Below are positions 1-9,989 of a stretch of DNA of 64,000 nt, in pieces. The notes below the pieces were generated by a model, which was not told the origin of the DNA, searched no databases, and saw nothing but the letters and a program-made list of their open reading frames with translations. The DNA comes from Arthrospira sp. PCC 9108 (GTDB taxonomy: Bacteria; Cyanobacteriota; Cyanobacteriia; Cyanobacteriales; Microcoleaceae). How positions within the stretch are numbered: the stretch's first letter is position 1; each line of letters begins with the position of its first letter. Location: positions 2,263,501-2,327,500 of the forward strand of contig CP066886.1 in assembly GCA_016745315.1 (NCBI GenBank), read 5' to 3'. A program made the position numbers and the translations under genes.

Positions 1-1
1 C

Positions 2-2818
2 CTACAACAACAACTCTGGCGACTGCGGGAACAAATAGAAGCAGGCGATCGCAGCCATAGTGAATTGACGGAACAATTCCAACAGCAGCAAAGCCAAATT
101 AAACAAGCAACCACTACCCTAGAAACATTAAACGCTTTAGTAAAAGCTATGGGGGAAGAAGAACTGCTGCAACTCCAGTCAACCCTGGCTACCCAGGAAG
201 CGGAACTGGGTTCTACTGGACAGAGGCGGCGGGAATTGGAAACGGCGGCGCAAAAGGTGAGTGAGCAGATCCGACAAACCCAAGGGGCTATTGAAGAACA
301 TAGCCAAACTCTGGCTAATTTGGAACAGCAAAAAAAGAGGGAAACGGAGTTAGCACGGGTTCGGGAAAGCGATCGCCATGTCGCCCAAACTAGCCTGAAC
401 GAAACCCGTAGCCAGGCTGATAAAATAGCTAATCAAGCGGAAACTTGGATGGTGCAACAGACGGAACTACACCGCCAAATAGAAGCGCTGCAAAATAGCC
501 TCAACCCCCAAAAGACAGAACAAGCGAGACTGCGGGAAAGATCGGAACAACTACAGCGCCAAACCCAGGAAAGGGAACAGGCGCTAAAATCCTTACAGGA
601 GCAATTAACTACGGAACAGGAAACTCTGGAAACGGCTACTAAGGCTCGCGATCGCGCGGCTGTTCAGGTAGAGTCTCTATCGCGCATAGTGACCGCCCTA
701 GAAGAAGATCTGTCTGTACAACAAGACACACTCAACCGCTTATTAGAAGAACAGCGGGAACGTCAACGTAAATTAGACCGCCTGGAAGCTCAACAACAAG
801 CCCGTGAAGAGGCGACGGGGAGCTATGCGACTATGGCGATTAAAAAAGCTGGGTTAACTGGGGTCTGTGGTTTGGTCTGTCAGTTGGGACGGGTAGAACC
901 TAAATATCAACTAGCTTTAGAAATTGCTGCGGGAGGTAGGTTAGGACATTTAGTGGTAGAAGATGATACGGTGGCGGCAGAGGCGATCGCTCTGTTGAAA
1001 CGAGAAAAAGCGGGACGGGCTACGTTTCTCCCCCTCAACAAAATTAGACGATCATCAGAGAGAATGGAAACTTCCATCCCCGCGATCCTTGATGGATTGG
1101 TAGACCTGGCAGTAAATTTAATTGAATGCGATCGCCGTTATGATCACATTTTCGATTATGTCTTTGGCAAAACTCTAGTATTTAAGTCCCTAAATCAAGC
1201 CCGCCGCTATCTGGGACAATATCGGATGGTGACATTAGACGGGGAATTGCTAGAATCTAGTGGGGCAATGACTGGCGGTAGTAGCACATCCCGTTCAACT
1301 CTGCACTTTGGTAGTGTAGATGATCAAGCTAATGCCTCAGCCCGTGATATCGCCACGACTAAAGAAAGATTAGCCGAAATAGAATTGCTACTGGGCCGCC
1401 TGGGTCAAGGTATTGCAGAGGGGGCGCAAACGGCTAAACAACGTTCTGCGGAATTAATCGAGGCTAAACAAAATCTGCGAGAGGCTACCCAAAAGGTGAC
1501 TCAAGTAGAATCCCAAATTTTAGCTATTACCACGACTAGAGAACAAATGCGATCGCACTTAGCCACGCAAACCCAAGAATGGTCTACCGCGAGGGAACGT
1601 CTAGCAGCACTAGATAGCACGATTCCCGCAGCCGAACAACAACTACAAAGCGATCGTGAAACCCTAGCCCAATTGGAAATCACCAACAGCCACAGTGAAT
1701 GGCAACAGATACAAATTCGGCTACGACAACAAGAAGCGCACCTGCAAGCCCAAGAAACCGCCCTCCGAGAAGTTGAACAGCGGTTAATCGATATTAATAC
1801 CCAATCGGCCACGCGGCGCGAAAAGTTGGCAGCAGACCACCGACGCGCGGCTGAGTTCAAGCAGCAGCAAGAGTCCTTTAACCAACAAATCACCGATACC
1901 CAAAACCGCATTACCAGCATCAATAACCAAATTCGAGAAACCCGCGCCGCCATGGCTCAGGTTGAGCAACGCTTGGGGACGGCAAAACAAGAACGCGATC
2001 GCGCTGAAACACAACTGCGGGAAATGCACACCGCCCAGTCGCAGTTAGAATGGCAGATCCAGAAACTTGAGGAAACCCAACTAGGACGACGTGAACAACT
2101 CAACATTAAACAGCAACAACTCGAAACCCAAAAAGCTGAACTTCCCGACCCACTACCCACCATTCCCGAAAAACTGGATCTGGCTACCCTCCAACGGGAG
2201 ATGAAATCCCTCACCAAGGGCATGGAAGATCTCGAACCTGTCAATATGTTAGCCCTAGAAGAGTACGAACGTACTACTACCCGCCTAGAGGAGTTAAGCC
2301 AAAAACTGGCTACCCTACACGGGGAGAGGACAGAACTACTATTACGCATTGAAAACTTTACCACCCTCCGCCGTCGGGCGTTTCAGGATGCCTTTGATGC
2401 CGTTAACCAAAACTTCCAAACTATTTTCGCTGAATTGTCCGAGGGAGATGGATATTTGCAAATTGATGACCCAGAAGAACCCTTTAATAGCGGCTTAAAT
2501 TTAGTCGCCCACCCCAAGGGTAAGCCTGTACAGCGCTTAACTTCTATGTCGGGAGGGGAGAAGTCCCTAACGGCCCTCAGTTTTATTTTTGCCCTCCAGC
2601 GTTACCGACCCTCCCCGTTTTATGCTTTTGATGAGGTTGATATGTTCTTGGATGGGGCAAATGTCGAACGATTAGCTAAAATGATTAAACAACAAGCACA
2701 ACAAGCCCAGTTTATTGTGGTTAGTCTGCGTCGCCCAATGATGGAAGCCTCCCAGCGGACCATTGGGGTAACACAAGCTAGGGGAGCTTATACCCAGGTT
2801 CTGGGTATCAAATTGTAG
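2..2818 (+). CDS. smc: chromosome segregation protein SMC, 5' end outside window
   Basis: C-terminal 938 residues of the SMC ATPase, which holds and compacts chromosomal DNA as a dimer. The frame is open through base 2, so the gene starts upstream and the Walker A head is not visible. Seen: long Gln/Glu-rich coiled coils, a globular hinge about residues 270-420 (GLTGVCGLVCQLGRVEP; GAMTGGSS), a second coiled coil, then the C-terminal ATPase half with the ABC signature (SGGEKSLTALSFIFALQ) and Walker B (FYAFDEVDMFLD). About 1,200 residues are usual, so roughly a fifth is missing. The stop is followed by a palindromic repeat array, after which the last 91 codons appear again. This upstream copy is the one joined to the full coding frame and is presumably functional. 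Confidence 0.95.
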   Translation, partial: LQQQLWRLREQIEAGDRSHSELTEQFQQQQSQIKQATTTLETLNALVKAMGEEELLQLQSTLATQEAELGSTGQRRRELETAAQKVSEQIRQTQGAIEEHSQTLANLEQQKKRETELARVRESDRHVAQTSLNETRSQADKIANQAETWMVQQTELHRQIEALQNSLNPQKTEQARLRERSEQLQRQTQEREQALKSLQEQLTTEQETLETATKARDRAAVQVESLSRIVTALEEDLSVQQDTLNRLLEEQRERQRKLDRLEAQQQAREEATGSYATMAIKKAGLTGVCGLVCQLGRVEPKYQLALEIAAGGRLGHLVVEDDTVAAEAIALLKREKAGRATFLPLNKIRRSSERMETSIPAILDGLVDLAVNLIECDRRYDHIFDYVFGKTLVFKSLNQARRYLGQYRMVTLDGELLESSGAMTGGSSTSRSTLHFGSVDDQANASARDIATTKERLAEIELLLGRLGQGIAEGAQTAKQRSAELIEAKQNLREATQKVTQVESQILAITTTREQMRSHLATQTQEWSTARERLAALDSTIPAAEQQLQSDRETLAQLEITNSHSEWQQIQIRLRQQEAHLQAQETALREVEQRLIDINTQSATRREKLAADHRRAAEFKQQQESFNQQITDTQNRITSINNQIRETRAAMAQVEQRLGTAKQERDRAETQLREMHTAQSQLEWQIQKLEETQLGRREQLNIKQQQLETQKAELPDPLPTIPEKLDLATLQREMKSLTKGMEDLEPVNMLALEEYERTTTRLEELSQKLATLHGERTELLLRIENFTTLRRRAFQDAFDAVNQNFQTIFAELSEGDGYLQIDDPEEPFNSGLNLVAHPKGKPVQRLTSMSGGEKSLTALSFIFALQRYRPSPFYAFDEVDMFLDGANVERLAKMIKQQAQQAQFIVVSLRRPMMEASQRTIGVTQARGAYTQVLGIKL

Positions 2819-2869
2819 TAAGTGTTTTTAGAGGTAAGGCGATCGCATTTCGGCGGCGAGCCTATTTAG

Positions 2870-5470
2870 TAGGTTGGGTGGAGGTACGGAACCCAACACC
2901 AACATCTCTCAGTTATGTTGGCTTTCACCCAACCTACCCAGCCTATTTAGTAGGTTGGGTGGAGGTACGGAACCCAACACCAACATCTCTCAGTTATGTT
3001 GGCTTTCACCCAACCTACCCAGCCTATTTGAGATGGTGGGGTGGAGGTACGGAACCCAACACCAACATCTCTCAGTTATGTTGGCTTTCACCCAACCTAC
3101 CCAGCCTATTTGAGATGGTGGGGTGGAGGTACGAAACCCAACAACAACATCTCTCAGTTATGTTGGCTTTCACCCAACCTACCCAGCCTATTTAGTAGGT
3201 TGGGTGGAGGTACGGAACCCAACAACAACATCTCTCAGTTATGTTGGGTTTCACCCAACCTACCCAGCCTATTTAGTAGGTTGGGTGGAGGTACGGAACC
3301 CAACACCAACATCTCTCAGTTATGTTGGGTTTCACCCAACCTACCCAGCCTATTTGAGATGGTTGGGGGTCGCTACGGAACCCAACGCCACCATCTCTCA
3401 GTTATGTTGGCTTTCACCCAACCTACCCAGCCTATTTGAGATGGTTGGGTGGAGGTACGGAACCCAACGCCACCATCTCTCAGTTATGTTGGGTTTCACC
3501 CAACCTACCCAGCCTATTTGAGATGGTTGGGTGGAGGTACGGAACCCAACGCCACCATCTCTCAGTTATGTTGGCTTTCACCCAACCTACCCAGCCTATT
3601 TAGTAGGTTGGGTGGAGGTACGGAACCCAACACCAACATCTCTCAGTTATGTTGGCTTTCACCCAACCTACCCAGCCTATTTGAGATGGTGGGGTGGAGG
3701 TACGGAACCCAACACCAACATCTCTCAGTTATGTTGGCTTTCACCCAACCTACCCAGCCTATTTAGTAGGTTGGGTGGAGGTACGGAACCCAACGCCACC
3801 ATCTCTCAGTTATGTTGGGTTTCACCCAACCTACCCAGCCTATTTGAGATGGTGGGGTGGAGGTACGAAACCCAACAACAACATCTCTCAGTTATGTTGG
3901 CTTTCACCCAACCTACCCAGCCTATTTAGTAGGTTGGGTGGAGGTACGGAACCCAACAACAACATCTCTCAGTTATGTTGGCTTTCACCCAACCTACCCA
4001 GCCTATTTAGTAGGTTGGGTGGAGGTACGGAACCCAACGCCACCATCTCTCAGTTATGTTGGGTTTCACCCAACCTACCCAGCTACCCAGCCTATTTAGT
4101 AGGTTGGGTGGAGGTACGGAACCCAACAACAACATCTCTCAGTTATGTTGGCTTTCACCCAACCTACCCAGCCTATTTAGTAGGTTGGGTGGAGGTACGG
4201 AACCCAACAACAACATCTCTCAGTTATGTTGGCTTTCACCCAACCTACCCAGTCTATTTGAGTAGGTTGGGTGGAGGTACGGAACCCAACAACAACATCT
4301 CTCAGTTATGTTGGGTTTCACCCAACCTACCCAGCCTATTTAGTAGGTTGGGTGGAGGTACGGAACCCAACGCCACCATCTCTCAGTTATGTTGGGTTTC
4401 ACCCAACCTACCCAGCCTATTTGAGATGGTGGGGTGGAGGTACGAAACCCAACAACAACATCTCTCAGTTATGTTGGGTTTCACCCAACCTACCCAGCCT
4501 ATTTGAGTAGTTGGGTTTCACCCAACCTACCCAGCCTATTTAGTAGGTTGGGTGGAGGTACGGAACCCAACACCAACATCTCTCAGTTATGTTGGCTTTC
4601 ACCCAACCTACCCAGCCTATTTGAGTAGTTGGGTTTCACCCAACCTACCCAGCCTATTTGAGATGGTTGGGTGGAGGTACGGAACCCAACAACAACATCT
4701 CTCAGTTATGTTGGGTTTCACCCAACCTACCCAGCCTATTTGAGATGGTTGGGTGGAGGTACGGAACCCAACAACAACATCTCTCAGTTATGTTGGGTTT
4801 CACCCAACCTACCCAGCCTATTTGAGATGGTTGGGTGGAGGTACGGAACCCAACAACAACATCTCTCAGTTATGTTGGCTTTCACCCAACCTACCCAGCC
4901 TATTTAGTAGGTTGGGTGGAGGTACGGAACCCAACGCCACCATCTCTCAGTTATGTTGGCTTTCACCCAACCTACCCAGCCTATTTGAGATGGTTGGGTG
5001 GAGGTACGAAACCCAACAACAACATCTCTCAGTTATGTTGGCTTTCACCCAACCTACCCAGCCTATTTGAGATGGTTGGGTGGAGGTACGAAACCCAACA
5101 ACAACATCTCTCAGTTATGTTGGCTTTCACCCAACCTACCCAGCCTATTTGAGATGGTTGGGTGGAGGTACGGAACCCAACAACAACATCTCTCAGTTAT
5201 GTTGGGTTTCACCCAACCTACCCAGCCTATTTGAGTAGGTTGGGTGGAGGTACGGAACCCAACAACAACATCTCTCAGTTATGTTGGGTTTCACCCAACC
5301 TACCCAGCCTATTTGAGATGGTTGGGTGGAGGTACGGAACCCAACGCCACCATCTCTCAGTTATGTTGGGTTTCACCCAACCTACCCAGCCTATTTAGTA
5401 GGTTGGGTGGAGGTACGGAACCCAACAACAACATCTCTCAGTTATGTTGGGTTTCACGGAGTTTCACCCA
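2870..5470. repeat. tandem array of about 31 palindromic units of about 82 bp
   Basis: Each unit holds two imperfect dyads. The first is GTTGGGT, then GGAGGTACGG, then AACCCAAC. The second is GTTGGGTTTCACCCAAC or a GGCTTTC variant. Linkers are ATCTCTCAGTTAT and CTACCCAGCCTATTT followed by AGTA or GAGAT. Units differ mainly at one 5-6 base spot (ACACCAAC, ACAACAAC or ACGCCACC) and at G/C in TTGG(G/C)TTTC. Two truncated units near 4505-4545 and 4620-4660 lack the first dyad, and near 4077-4092 there is a small CTACCCAG duplication. Because 82 is not a multiple of three, all the apparent reading frames here are repeat artefacts. The GTTGGGT/ACCCAAC core resembles dispersed intergenic palindromes common in cyanobacteria; such a long head-to-tail array is unusual. 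Confidence 0.95.
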
Positions 5471-5480
5471 ACCTACATGG

Positions 5481-5763
5481 CTTATATGTCGGGAGGGGAG
5501 AAGTCCCTAACGGCCCTCAGTTTTATTTTTGCCCTCCAGCGTTACCGACCCTCCCCGTTTTATGCTTTTGATGAGGTTGATATGTTCTTGGATGGGGCAA
5601 ATGTCGAACGATTAGCTAAAATGATTAAACAACAAGCACAACAAGCCCAGTTTATTGTGGTTAGTCTGCGTCGCCCAATGATGGAAGCCTCCCAGCAGAC
5701 CATTGGGGTCACACAAGCTAGGGGGGCTTATACTCAGGTTCTGGGTATCAAATTGTAGTAAGT
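5481..5763 (+). pseudogene. duplicated 3' end of smc (last 91 codons plus 5 bp)
   Basis: Bases 5481-5763 match 2541-2823 at a constant offset of 2,940 bases with only about five substitutions (for example CGGAC/CAGAC near 5696 and GGGGTAAC/GGGGTCAC near 5708). The copy contains the ABC signature and Walker B of the SMC head but has no coiled coil or N-terminal head, so it cannot be a working SMC. A frame of 104 codons starts inside the repeat array at 5444 and reads into it; whether that is translated is unknown. Only about 50 bp separate it from the PRC-barrel gene. This suggests that this copy marks the original end of smc and that the array plus a replacement 3' end was inserted upstream. 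Confidence 0.9.
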
Positions 5764-5809
5764 TGACCCTGTAACATATATTTACGTTTGGAATTAAATT
5801 TAGCCAAGT

Positions 5810-6802
5810 ATGACATCTGAACATATCCGCCAACGTTCCGATCTTCTCGGCACTCAAGTGATTACCCGCGATCGCGGCAAGCGACTAGGAGTCGTTAGTC
5901 AGTTGTGGGTTGATGTGGACCGACGGGAAATCGTGGCCCTGGGGTTGCGAGACAATTTTCTAGCTGTGGCTGGACTGCCTAAATATATCTATCTCAATAG
6001 AGTCTGTGAGATCGGCGACGTGATCTTGGTGGATAACGACCAGGTTCTTGAGGATGATGTTGATATAGAAGGTTACAGCGATTTGATCAACAGTGAGGTA
6101 ATTACTGAAACAGGAGAACCCCTCGGACGAGTGCGGGGCTTCCGCTTCGATACCCGTGATGGTAAGCTCGAATCAATTATTATCGCCTCTCTGGGTTTCC
6201 CACAAATTCCAGATCAGGTCATTAGTACCTATGAACTTTCTATAGATGCGATCGTTAGTAGTGGCCCGAACCGCTTAATTGTCTTTGAAGGCTCAGAAGA
6301 TCAACTTCAACAGTTGACGGTCGGTGTCCTTGAACGTCTCGGACTCGGTGAAGCACCCTGGAACCGGGAAGAAGAAGGAATGTATTATCCTCCCACGGTT
6401 AAACCTGCTAACCAATTGGGTACTGGTGTTCCTCAAGCACCACCACAACAACAATATCGCACCCCCGCCCCGGTTGAGGAAGCCTGGGAAGAAGAAGAAA
6501 CCTGGCAAGAACCCATCGCCCCTCCCCCGGTTAGACAGCCTGAACCAATTTATGATGATTATGAAGATGATAATTGGGGGGATTCTGAACGGGATGATTA
6601 TGATGATGCGGAATATGTGCCGATAGAACCTCCCCGCCAAGAACGTCTCTATGCTCGTGAATACCCGCCAGAATATGAGGATGATGTGGAGTCTGATGCT
6701 TGGGCTGATGATGAAACCCCTAAACCTTATAAAGCGCCTCGTGTCAATATTCCTGACAAAAAGAAAATGCCGGAATATGAGGAAGAACCCGGCGGCTACT
6801 AA
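5810..6802 (+). CDS. PRC-barrel domain protein with acidic, proline-rich tail
   Basis: 330 residues. Two tandem PRC-barrel-like domains are visible, about residues 5-80 (LLGTQVITRDRGKRLGVVSQ; VDVDRREIVALGL) and 88-170 (SEVITETGEPLGRVRGFRFD; GKLESIIIASLG). After about residue 195 the protein becomes low complexity: Pro/Gln-rich, then strongly acidic (YDDYEDDNW), ending in a short basic patch. PRC barrels are small beta-barrels found in RimM and in the photosynthetic reaction-centre H subunit and usually mediate protein contacts. No catalytic motif, signal peptide or membrane segment is seen. The gene follows the smc 3' duplication, with TTGACC and AT-rich sequence just upstream (about 5763-5785) that could be its promoter. 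Domain call firm, role unknown. Confidence 0.85.
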   Translation: MTSEHIRQRSDLLGTQVITRDRGKRLGVVSQLWVDVDRREIVALGLRDNFLAVAGLPKYIYLNRVCEIGDVILVDNDQVLEDDVDIEGYSDLINSEVITETGEPLGRVRGFRFDTRDGKLESIIIASLGFPQIPDQVISTYELSIDAIVSSGPNRLIVFEGSEDQLQQLTVGVLERLGLGEAPWNREEEGMYYPPTVKPANQLGTGVPQAPPQQQYRTPAPVEEAWEEEETWQEPIAPPPVRQPEPIYDDYEDDNWGDSERDDYDDAEYVPIEPPRQERLYAREYPPEYEDDVESDAWADDETPKPYKAPRVNIPDKKKMPEYEEEPGGY

Positions 6803-6812
6803 CTAACCTACC

Positions 6813-6843
6813 CCCACGCCAAATATTCCGGTGATGGCGTGGG
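6813..6843 (+). terminator. terminator-like hairpin after PRC-barrel gene
   Basis: CCCACGCCA (6813-6821) pairs perfectly with TGGCGTGGG (6835-6843), 11 bp after the PRC-barrel stop. A clear T-run is lacking (CTTCAAGGTTT follows), so this may be a weak terminator or an mRNA-stabilising hairpin. Confidence 0.5.
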
Positions 6844-7017
6844 CTTCAAGGTTTAAATATTTGGGGGTTGACAAATTTATAAAAATGTGGTAATAATCGC
6901 GCGACTTTATCAAAATGTGGTGATTTTGCAGCCTCAGAGTCCGATTTTTTAGGGAGACAGGGGCGATCGAAAAATGTTAAGCTGACAAATGTTTAGTATT
7001 TGACTGCATAGTTATTT

Positions 7018-7353
7018 ATGGCTTCAATTCAATTTTCACGGGGAGTTGACGAAGAAGTAATCCCAGATGTGCGCCTGACTCGTTCCCGAGATGGTGGCCA
7101 AGGAACAGCTACATTTCGTTTTCAAAATCCCAAGGCTTTAGCTGATGATGCGACTGAGGAAATTACCGGGATGTATTTAATTGACGAGGAAGGGGAAATC
7201 ACCACTCGTGAAGTTAAGGGAAAATTCATTAATGGTAAAGCTACTGATATTGAGGCGACTTACTTAATGAGAAGCCCTGAAGAGTGGGATAGGTTTATGC
7301 GATTTATGAGTCGCTATGCTGAAGAAAACGGTTTAGAATTCAATAAGTCCTAA
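7018..7353 (+). CDS. psb28: photosystem II assembly protein Psb28
   Basis: 111 residues, the normal length for Psb28 (about 110-115). The start MASIQFSRGVDEEVIPDVRL and the motif GTATFRFQNPKAL are family hallmarks, as is the C-terminal EEWDRFMRFMSRYAEENGL. Psb28 is a small cytoplasmic-side factor that binds photosystem II assembly intermediates (RC47), and it is absent from mature PSII. There is no signal peptide or membrane span, as expected. The gene appears monocistronic: 215 bp follow the PRC-barrel stop and 190 bp precede trpC. Confidence 0.96.
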   Translation: MASIQFSRGVDEEVIPDVRLTRSRDGGQGTATFRFQNPKALADDATEEITGMYLIDEEGEITTREVKGKFINGKATDIEATYLMRSPEEWDRFMRFMSRYAEENGLEFNKS

Positions 7354-7543
7354 CATATCCGGTAGTTATGGAAACTCCCACCGTCATGACTACAGCTTGG
7401 CGGCGGGGTGTTCCGAGCCATCAAAAAAACTGTGAAGTGTCAAAACTAATTAGAGTATATCCTAAGCAGACCTCTACATATAAAGCCTGTTTATGTTGCA
7501 TAATTCTTAGGTAGCTGATTATTAACGTAATTTTCCCGAAACT

Positions 7544-8434
7544 ATGATCGAAATTCGCCGCCATTCTCCTAACCCTTCTGTTGATGTCCTTAACCTCAGT
7601 TACCAAATAGTGACACCAGAAGCTAAACCACGGCATATATTAGAAGAGATAGTCTGGCAAAAAGAAAAGGAAGTTAGCCAAAAACGCGATCGCCTATCAT
7701 TACTAGAATTAAGAAAACAGGTCATGGACTTACCCCCCTGTCGAGATTTTCTGGGGGCGCTCAAAACAGCCACGACCCGTCCCGCAGTCATCGCCGAAGT
7801 GAAAAAAGCCTCCCCTAGTAAAGGCATAATTAGAGAAGATTTTGACTGTGTGGCGATCGCCAAAAGTTACTCACTGGGCGGCGCAACCTGTATCTCGGTT
7901 TTAACCGACGAAAAATTCTTTCAGGGTAGCTTTGAAAACCTGGCGAAAGTCCGCGCTGCCGTAGATATGCCCCTACTTTGCAAGGATTTCATGATCTACC
8001 CCTATCAATTCTATCTAGCGCGACTACATGGGGCTGATGCAGTTTTGCTAATTGCAGCAATTTTGTCTGACCAGGATCTGCAATATTTTACTAAAATTGC
8101 TAAGATGCTCACCATGACTGCCCTGGTAGAAGTTCATACCCTCGAGGAACTCGATCGCGTTTTGGCAATTGATGGAGTTAACCTGATTGGCATCAATAAC
8201 CGCAACCTCTCCGATTTTACGGTAGACCTCAATACCACAACTACCCTATTAGAAAAACGGCGATCGCAAATCAAATCCAGTAATATCCTGGTTGTCAGTG
8301 AGTCCGGTTTGCATCAAAGCACCGACCTAGATATTGTAGTCCAAGCTGGCGCGGAAGCCGTCTTAATCGGCGAGTCCCTGGTTAAACAACCAGATCCTCA
8401 AATCGCCCTGCAACAAATGTTAGCTAGAGCTTAA
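7544..8434 (+). CDS. trpC: indole-3-glycerol phosphate synthase
   Basis: 296 residues, the usual size of the cyanobacterial enzyme, which carries an N-terminal extension of about 30 residues. TrpC closes the indole ring in tryptophan synthesis (CdRP to indole-3-glycerol phosphate with loss of CO2 and water). Family motifs of the TIM barrel are in order: VIAEVKKASPSKG with the catalytic Lys, LLCKDFM with the second Lys, ALVEVHTLEEL with the catalytic Glu, LIGINNRNL, and VVSESG. No other trp gene is adjacent, which is typical of cyanobacteria where trp genes are scattered. Confidence 0.97.
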   Translation: MIEIRRHSPNPSVDVLNLSYQIVTPEAKPRHILEEIVWQKEKEVSQKRDRLSLLELRKQVMDLPPCRDFLGALKTATTRPAVIAEVKKASPSKGIIREDFDCVAIAKSYSLGGATCISVLTDEKFFQGSFENLAKVRAAVDMPLLCKDFMIYPYQFYLARLHGADAVLLIAAILSDQDLQYFTKIAKMLTMTALVEVHTLEELDRVLAIDGVNLIGINNRNLSDFTVDLNTTTTLLEKRRSQIKSSNILVVSESGLHQSTDLDIVVQAGAEAVLIGESLVKQPDPQIALQQMLARA

Positions 8435-8491
8435 AAGCGAGTAGAATAATTAGTTCCCCATAACCTAGTACAAATACGGATAGATACCGCA

Positions 8492-9597
8492 ATGGATGAT
8501 AAGTTAATGTTGATGATTCCGGGACCTACCCCAGTACCCGAAAAAGCATTACTCGCCTTGGCTAAACACCCCATAGGACACCGCAGCGGTGATTTTAGTC
8601 AAATTATGGCCGAGGTACAAGAAAACCTCAAATGGCTACACCAAACCCAAAATGATGTCTTAATCCTCACCGCCAGCGGGACTGGCGCAATGGAAGCCGG
8701 AATTATTAATTTCCTCAAACGTGGCGATCGCGTTTTATGTGGTTGTAATGGTAAATTTGGCGATCGCTGGGCGGAAGTCGCTACAGCATACGGATTAAAT
8801 GTAGAAATCATTTCCGCCGAATGGGGACAACCCCTAGACCCGGAAAAATTCCGCGAAGTCCTCGAAGCCGACACTGAAAAGCAAATTAAAGCAGTCATCC
8901 TCACCCACAGCGAAACCTCAACCGGGGTTCTCAATGACCTGGAAACCATCAACCGCCACGTCAAAAACCACGGGGAAGCCTTAATTATTGTTGATGCAGT
9001 CACCAGTTTAGGCGCTGTTAATCTTCCTATTGATGAATGGGGATTAGATGTGGTAGGTTCGGGTTCCCAAAAAGGTTATATGATTCCCCCAGGACTAGCT
9101 TTTGTCTCTGTCAGTCCCAAAGCATGGGAAGCCTACAAAACCGCCGACCTACCCCGCTATTACTTCGACCTAGGACCCTACCGGAAAACTGCCGCTAAAA
9201 ATACTAACCCCTTTACCCCCCGGTTAATCTGTTTTATGCTCTCCAGGTGAGTTTGCAAATGATGAAAGCCGAGGGGTTAGATAATATTTTTGGCCGTCAT
9301 CATCGCTTAATGACCATGACACGGGATGCCATCAAAGGCCTAAATTTGCCCCTATTTGCCCCCGATCATGCTGCTAGTCCCGCTATAACTGCCGTTTGCC
9401 CTCCTGAGTCTATAGACGCGGAAAAGGTGCGCTCTATCATGCGAAAACAGTTTGATATCGTTTTGGCTGGAGGACAAGACCACCTCAAAGGTAAAATCTT
9501 CCGTATTGGGCATTTGGGTTTTGTTTGCGATCGCGATATTCTCTGTGCGATCGCCGCCTTAGAAACTACCCTCCAACAGTTGACAGTTAACAGTTAA
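8492..9597 (+). pseudogene. class V aminotransferase (alanine/serine-glyoxylate type), one-base frameshift
   Basis: PLP-dependent aminotransferase of the serine-pyruvate/alanine-glyoxylate family, expected in photorespiratory glyoxylate metabolism. The first part (8492-9250) has MIPGPTPVPEKALLALAKH, LTASGTGAMEAG, the phosphate-binding HSETSTGVLNDL, VDAVTSLGA and the PLP-lysine region GSGSQKGYMIPPGLAF. The second part (from about 9217) carries the normal C-terminus (VCPPESIDAEKVRSIMRKQF; KIFRIGHLGFV). They are in different frames. The break is a run of six C at about 9219-9224; a seventh C would restore TPPVNLFYALQVSLQMMKAE and give one protein of about 368 residues. A single-base change in a homopolymer could be a real mutation or a sequencing error. 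Everything else is intact and no other damage is seen. Confidence 0.85.
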
Positions 9598-9613
9598 AGC
9601 ACCTTCCCAGCCG

Positions 9614-9672
9614 GAAACTGGGTTTCTAGGGCCATCTTGGTTAGACCATCAAAAACCTAGAAACCCCGTTTC
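9614..9672. terminator. inverted repeat between convergent genes
   Basis: GAAACTGGGTTTCTAGG (9614-9630) pairs with CCTAGAAACCCCGTTTC (9656-9672) with one mismatch. It lies between the aminotransferase stop and the convergent DUF2949 gene and could end transcription from both sides. It belongs to the AGAAACC/GGTTTCT palindrome type that recurs at about 30.1, 32.6, 33.4 and 37.7 kb. Confidence 0.55.
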
Positions 9673-9683
9673 TGCTTTGATCA

Positions 9684-9914
9684 TCAATAAGCTGTTGCCA
9701 GCCAATCAAAGATTTTCTCAAGTTGTTCAAGGGTCACAAGTCCATATTGCCAAAGTGTCATCGATAGGGGACTTGGATCTGGATACTTATGTTTCTCTTC
9801 TGACTTCTTATGTACCCTCTGCGCCGCCTCAATAGAAGCCTGGGAAATTGATAATTCTTCTGTTAAAAAATCCAGAAATTGTGCATATTTTTTAGCTGTC
9901 AATTTTAGTTTCAC
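9684..9914 (-). CDS. DUF2949 family protein
   Basis: 76 residues. The sequence matches the small cyanobacterial DUF2949 pattern: an N-terminal helix followed by FLTEELSISQASIEAA, then PLSMTLWQYGLVTLEQLEKI and IFDWL near the C-terminus. Function unknown; no membrane segment or cysteines. A purine-rich AGGAGGTG stretch precedes the start, consistent with a ribosome site. It is convergent with the aminotransferase gene and its upstream side faces the structured gene-free stretch at 9.98-10.44 kb. Confidence 0.75.
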   Translation of the reverse strand: MKLKLTAKKYAQFLDFLTEELSISQASIEAAQRVHKKSEEKHKYPDPSPLSMTLWQYGLVTLEQLEKIFDWLATAY

Positions 9915-9989
9915 CTCCTAGATAGTAGACACCACCCGATCTGTCTGTTGACTTCCCAAAGAAATCCAAATCTATGGCTGTTCTATAAT

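Noticed and set aside
2870..5470. CRISPR array
   Set aside because: Units of about 82 bp have no unique spacers; the whole unit is repeated, and no cas gene is near.
2874..5571. About twenty overlapping frames of 63-270 codons in the smc-side array
   Set aside because: They arise because an 82-bp unit lacks stops in several frames; protein sequences are translations of the same palindrome in rotating frames, without starts or ribosome sites of their own.
6293..6640. Frames on both strands over the PRC-barrel tail (poly-Ile/Met rich)
   Set aside because: Shadows of the acidic low-complexity tail of the real gene.
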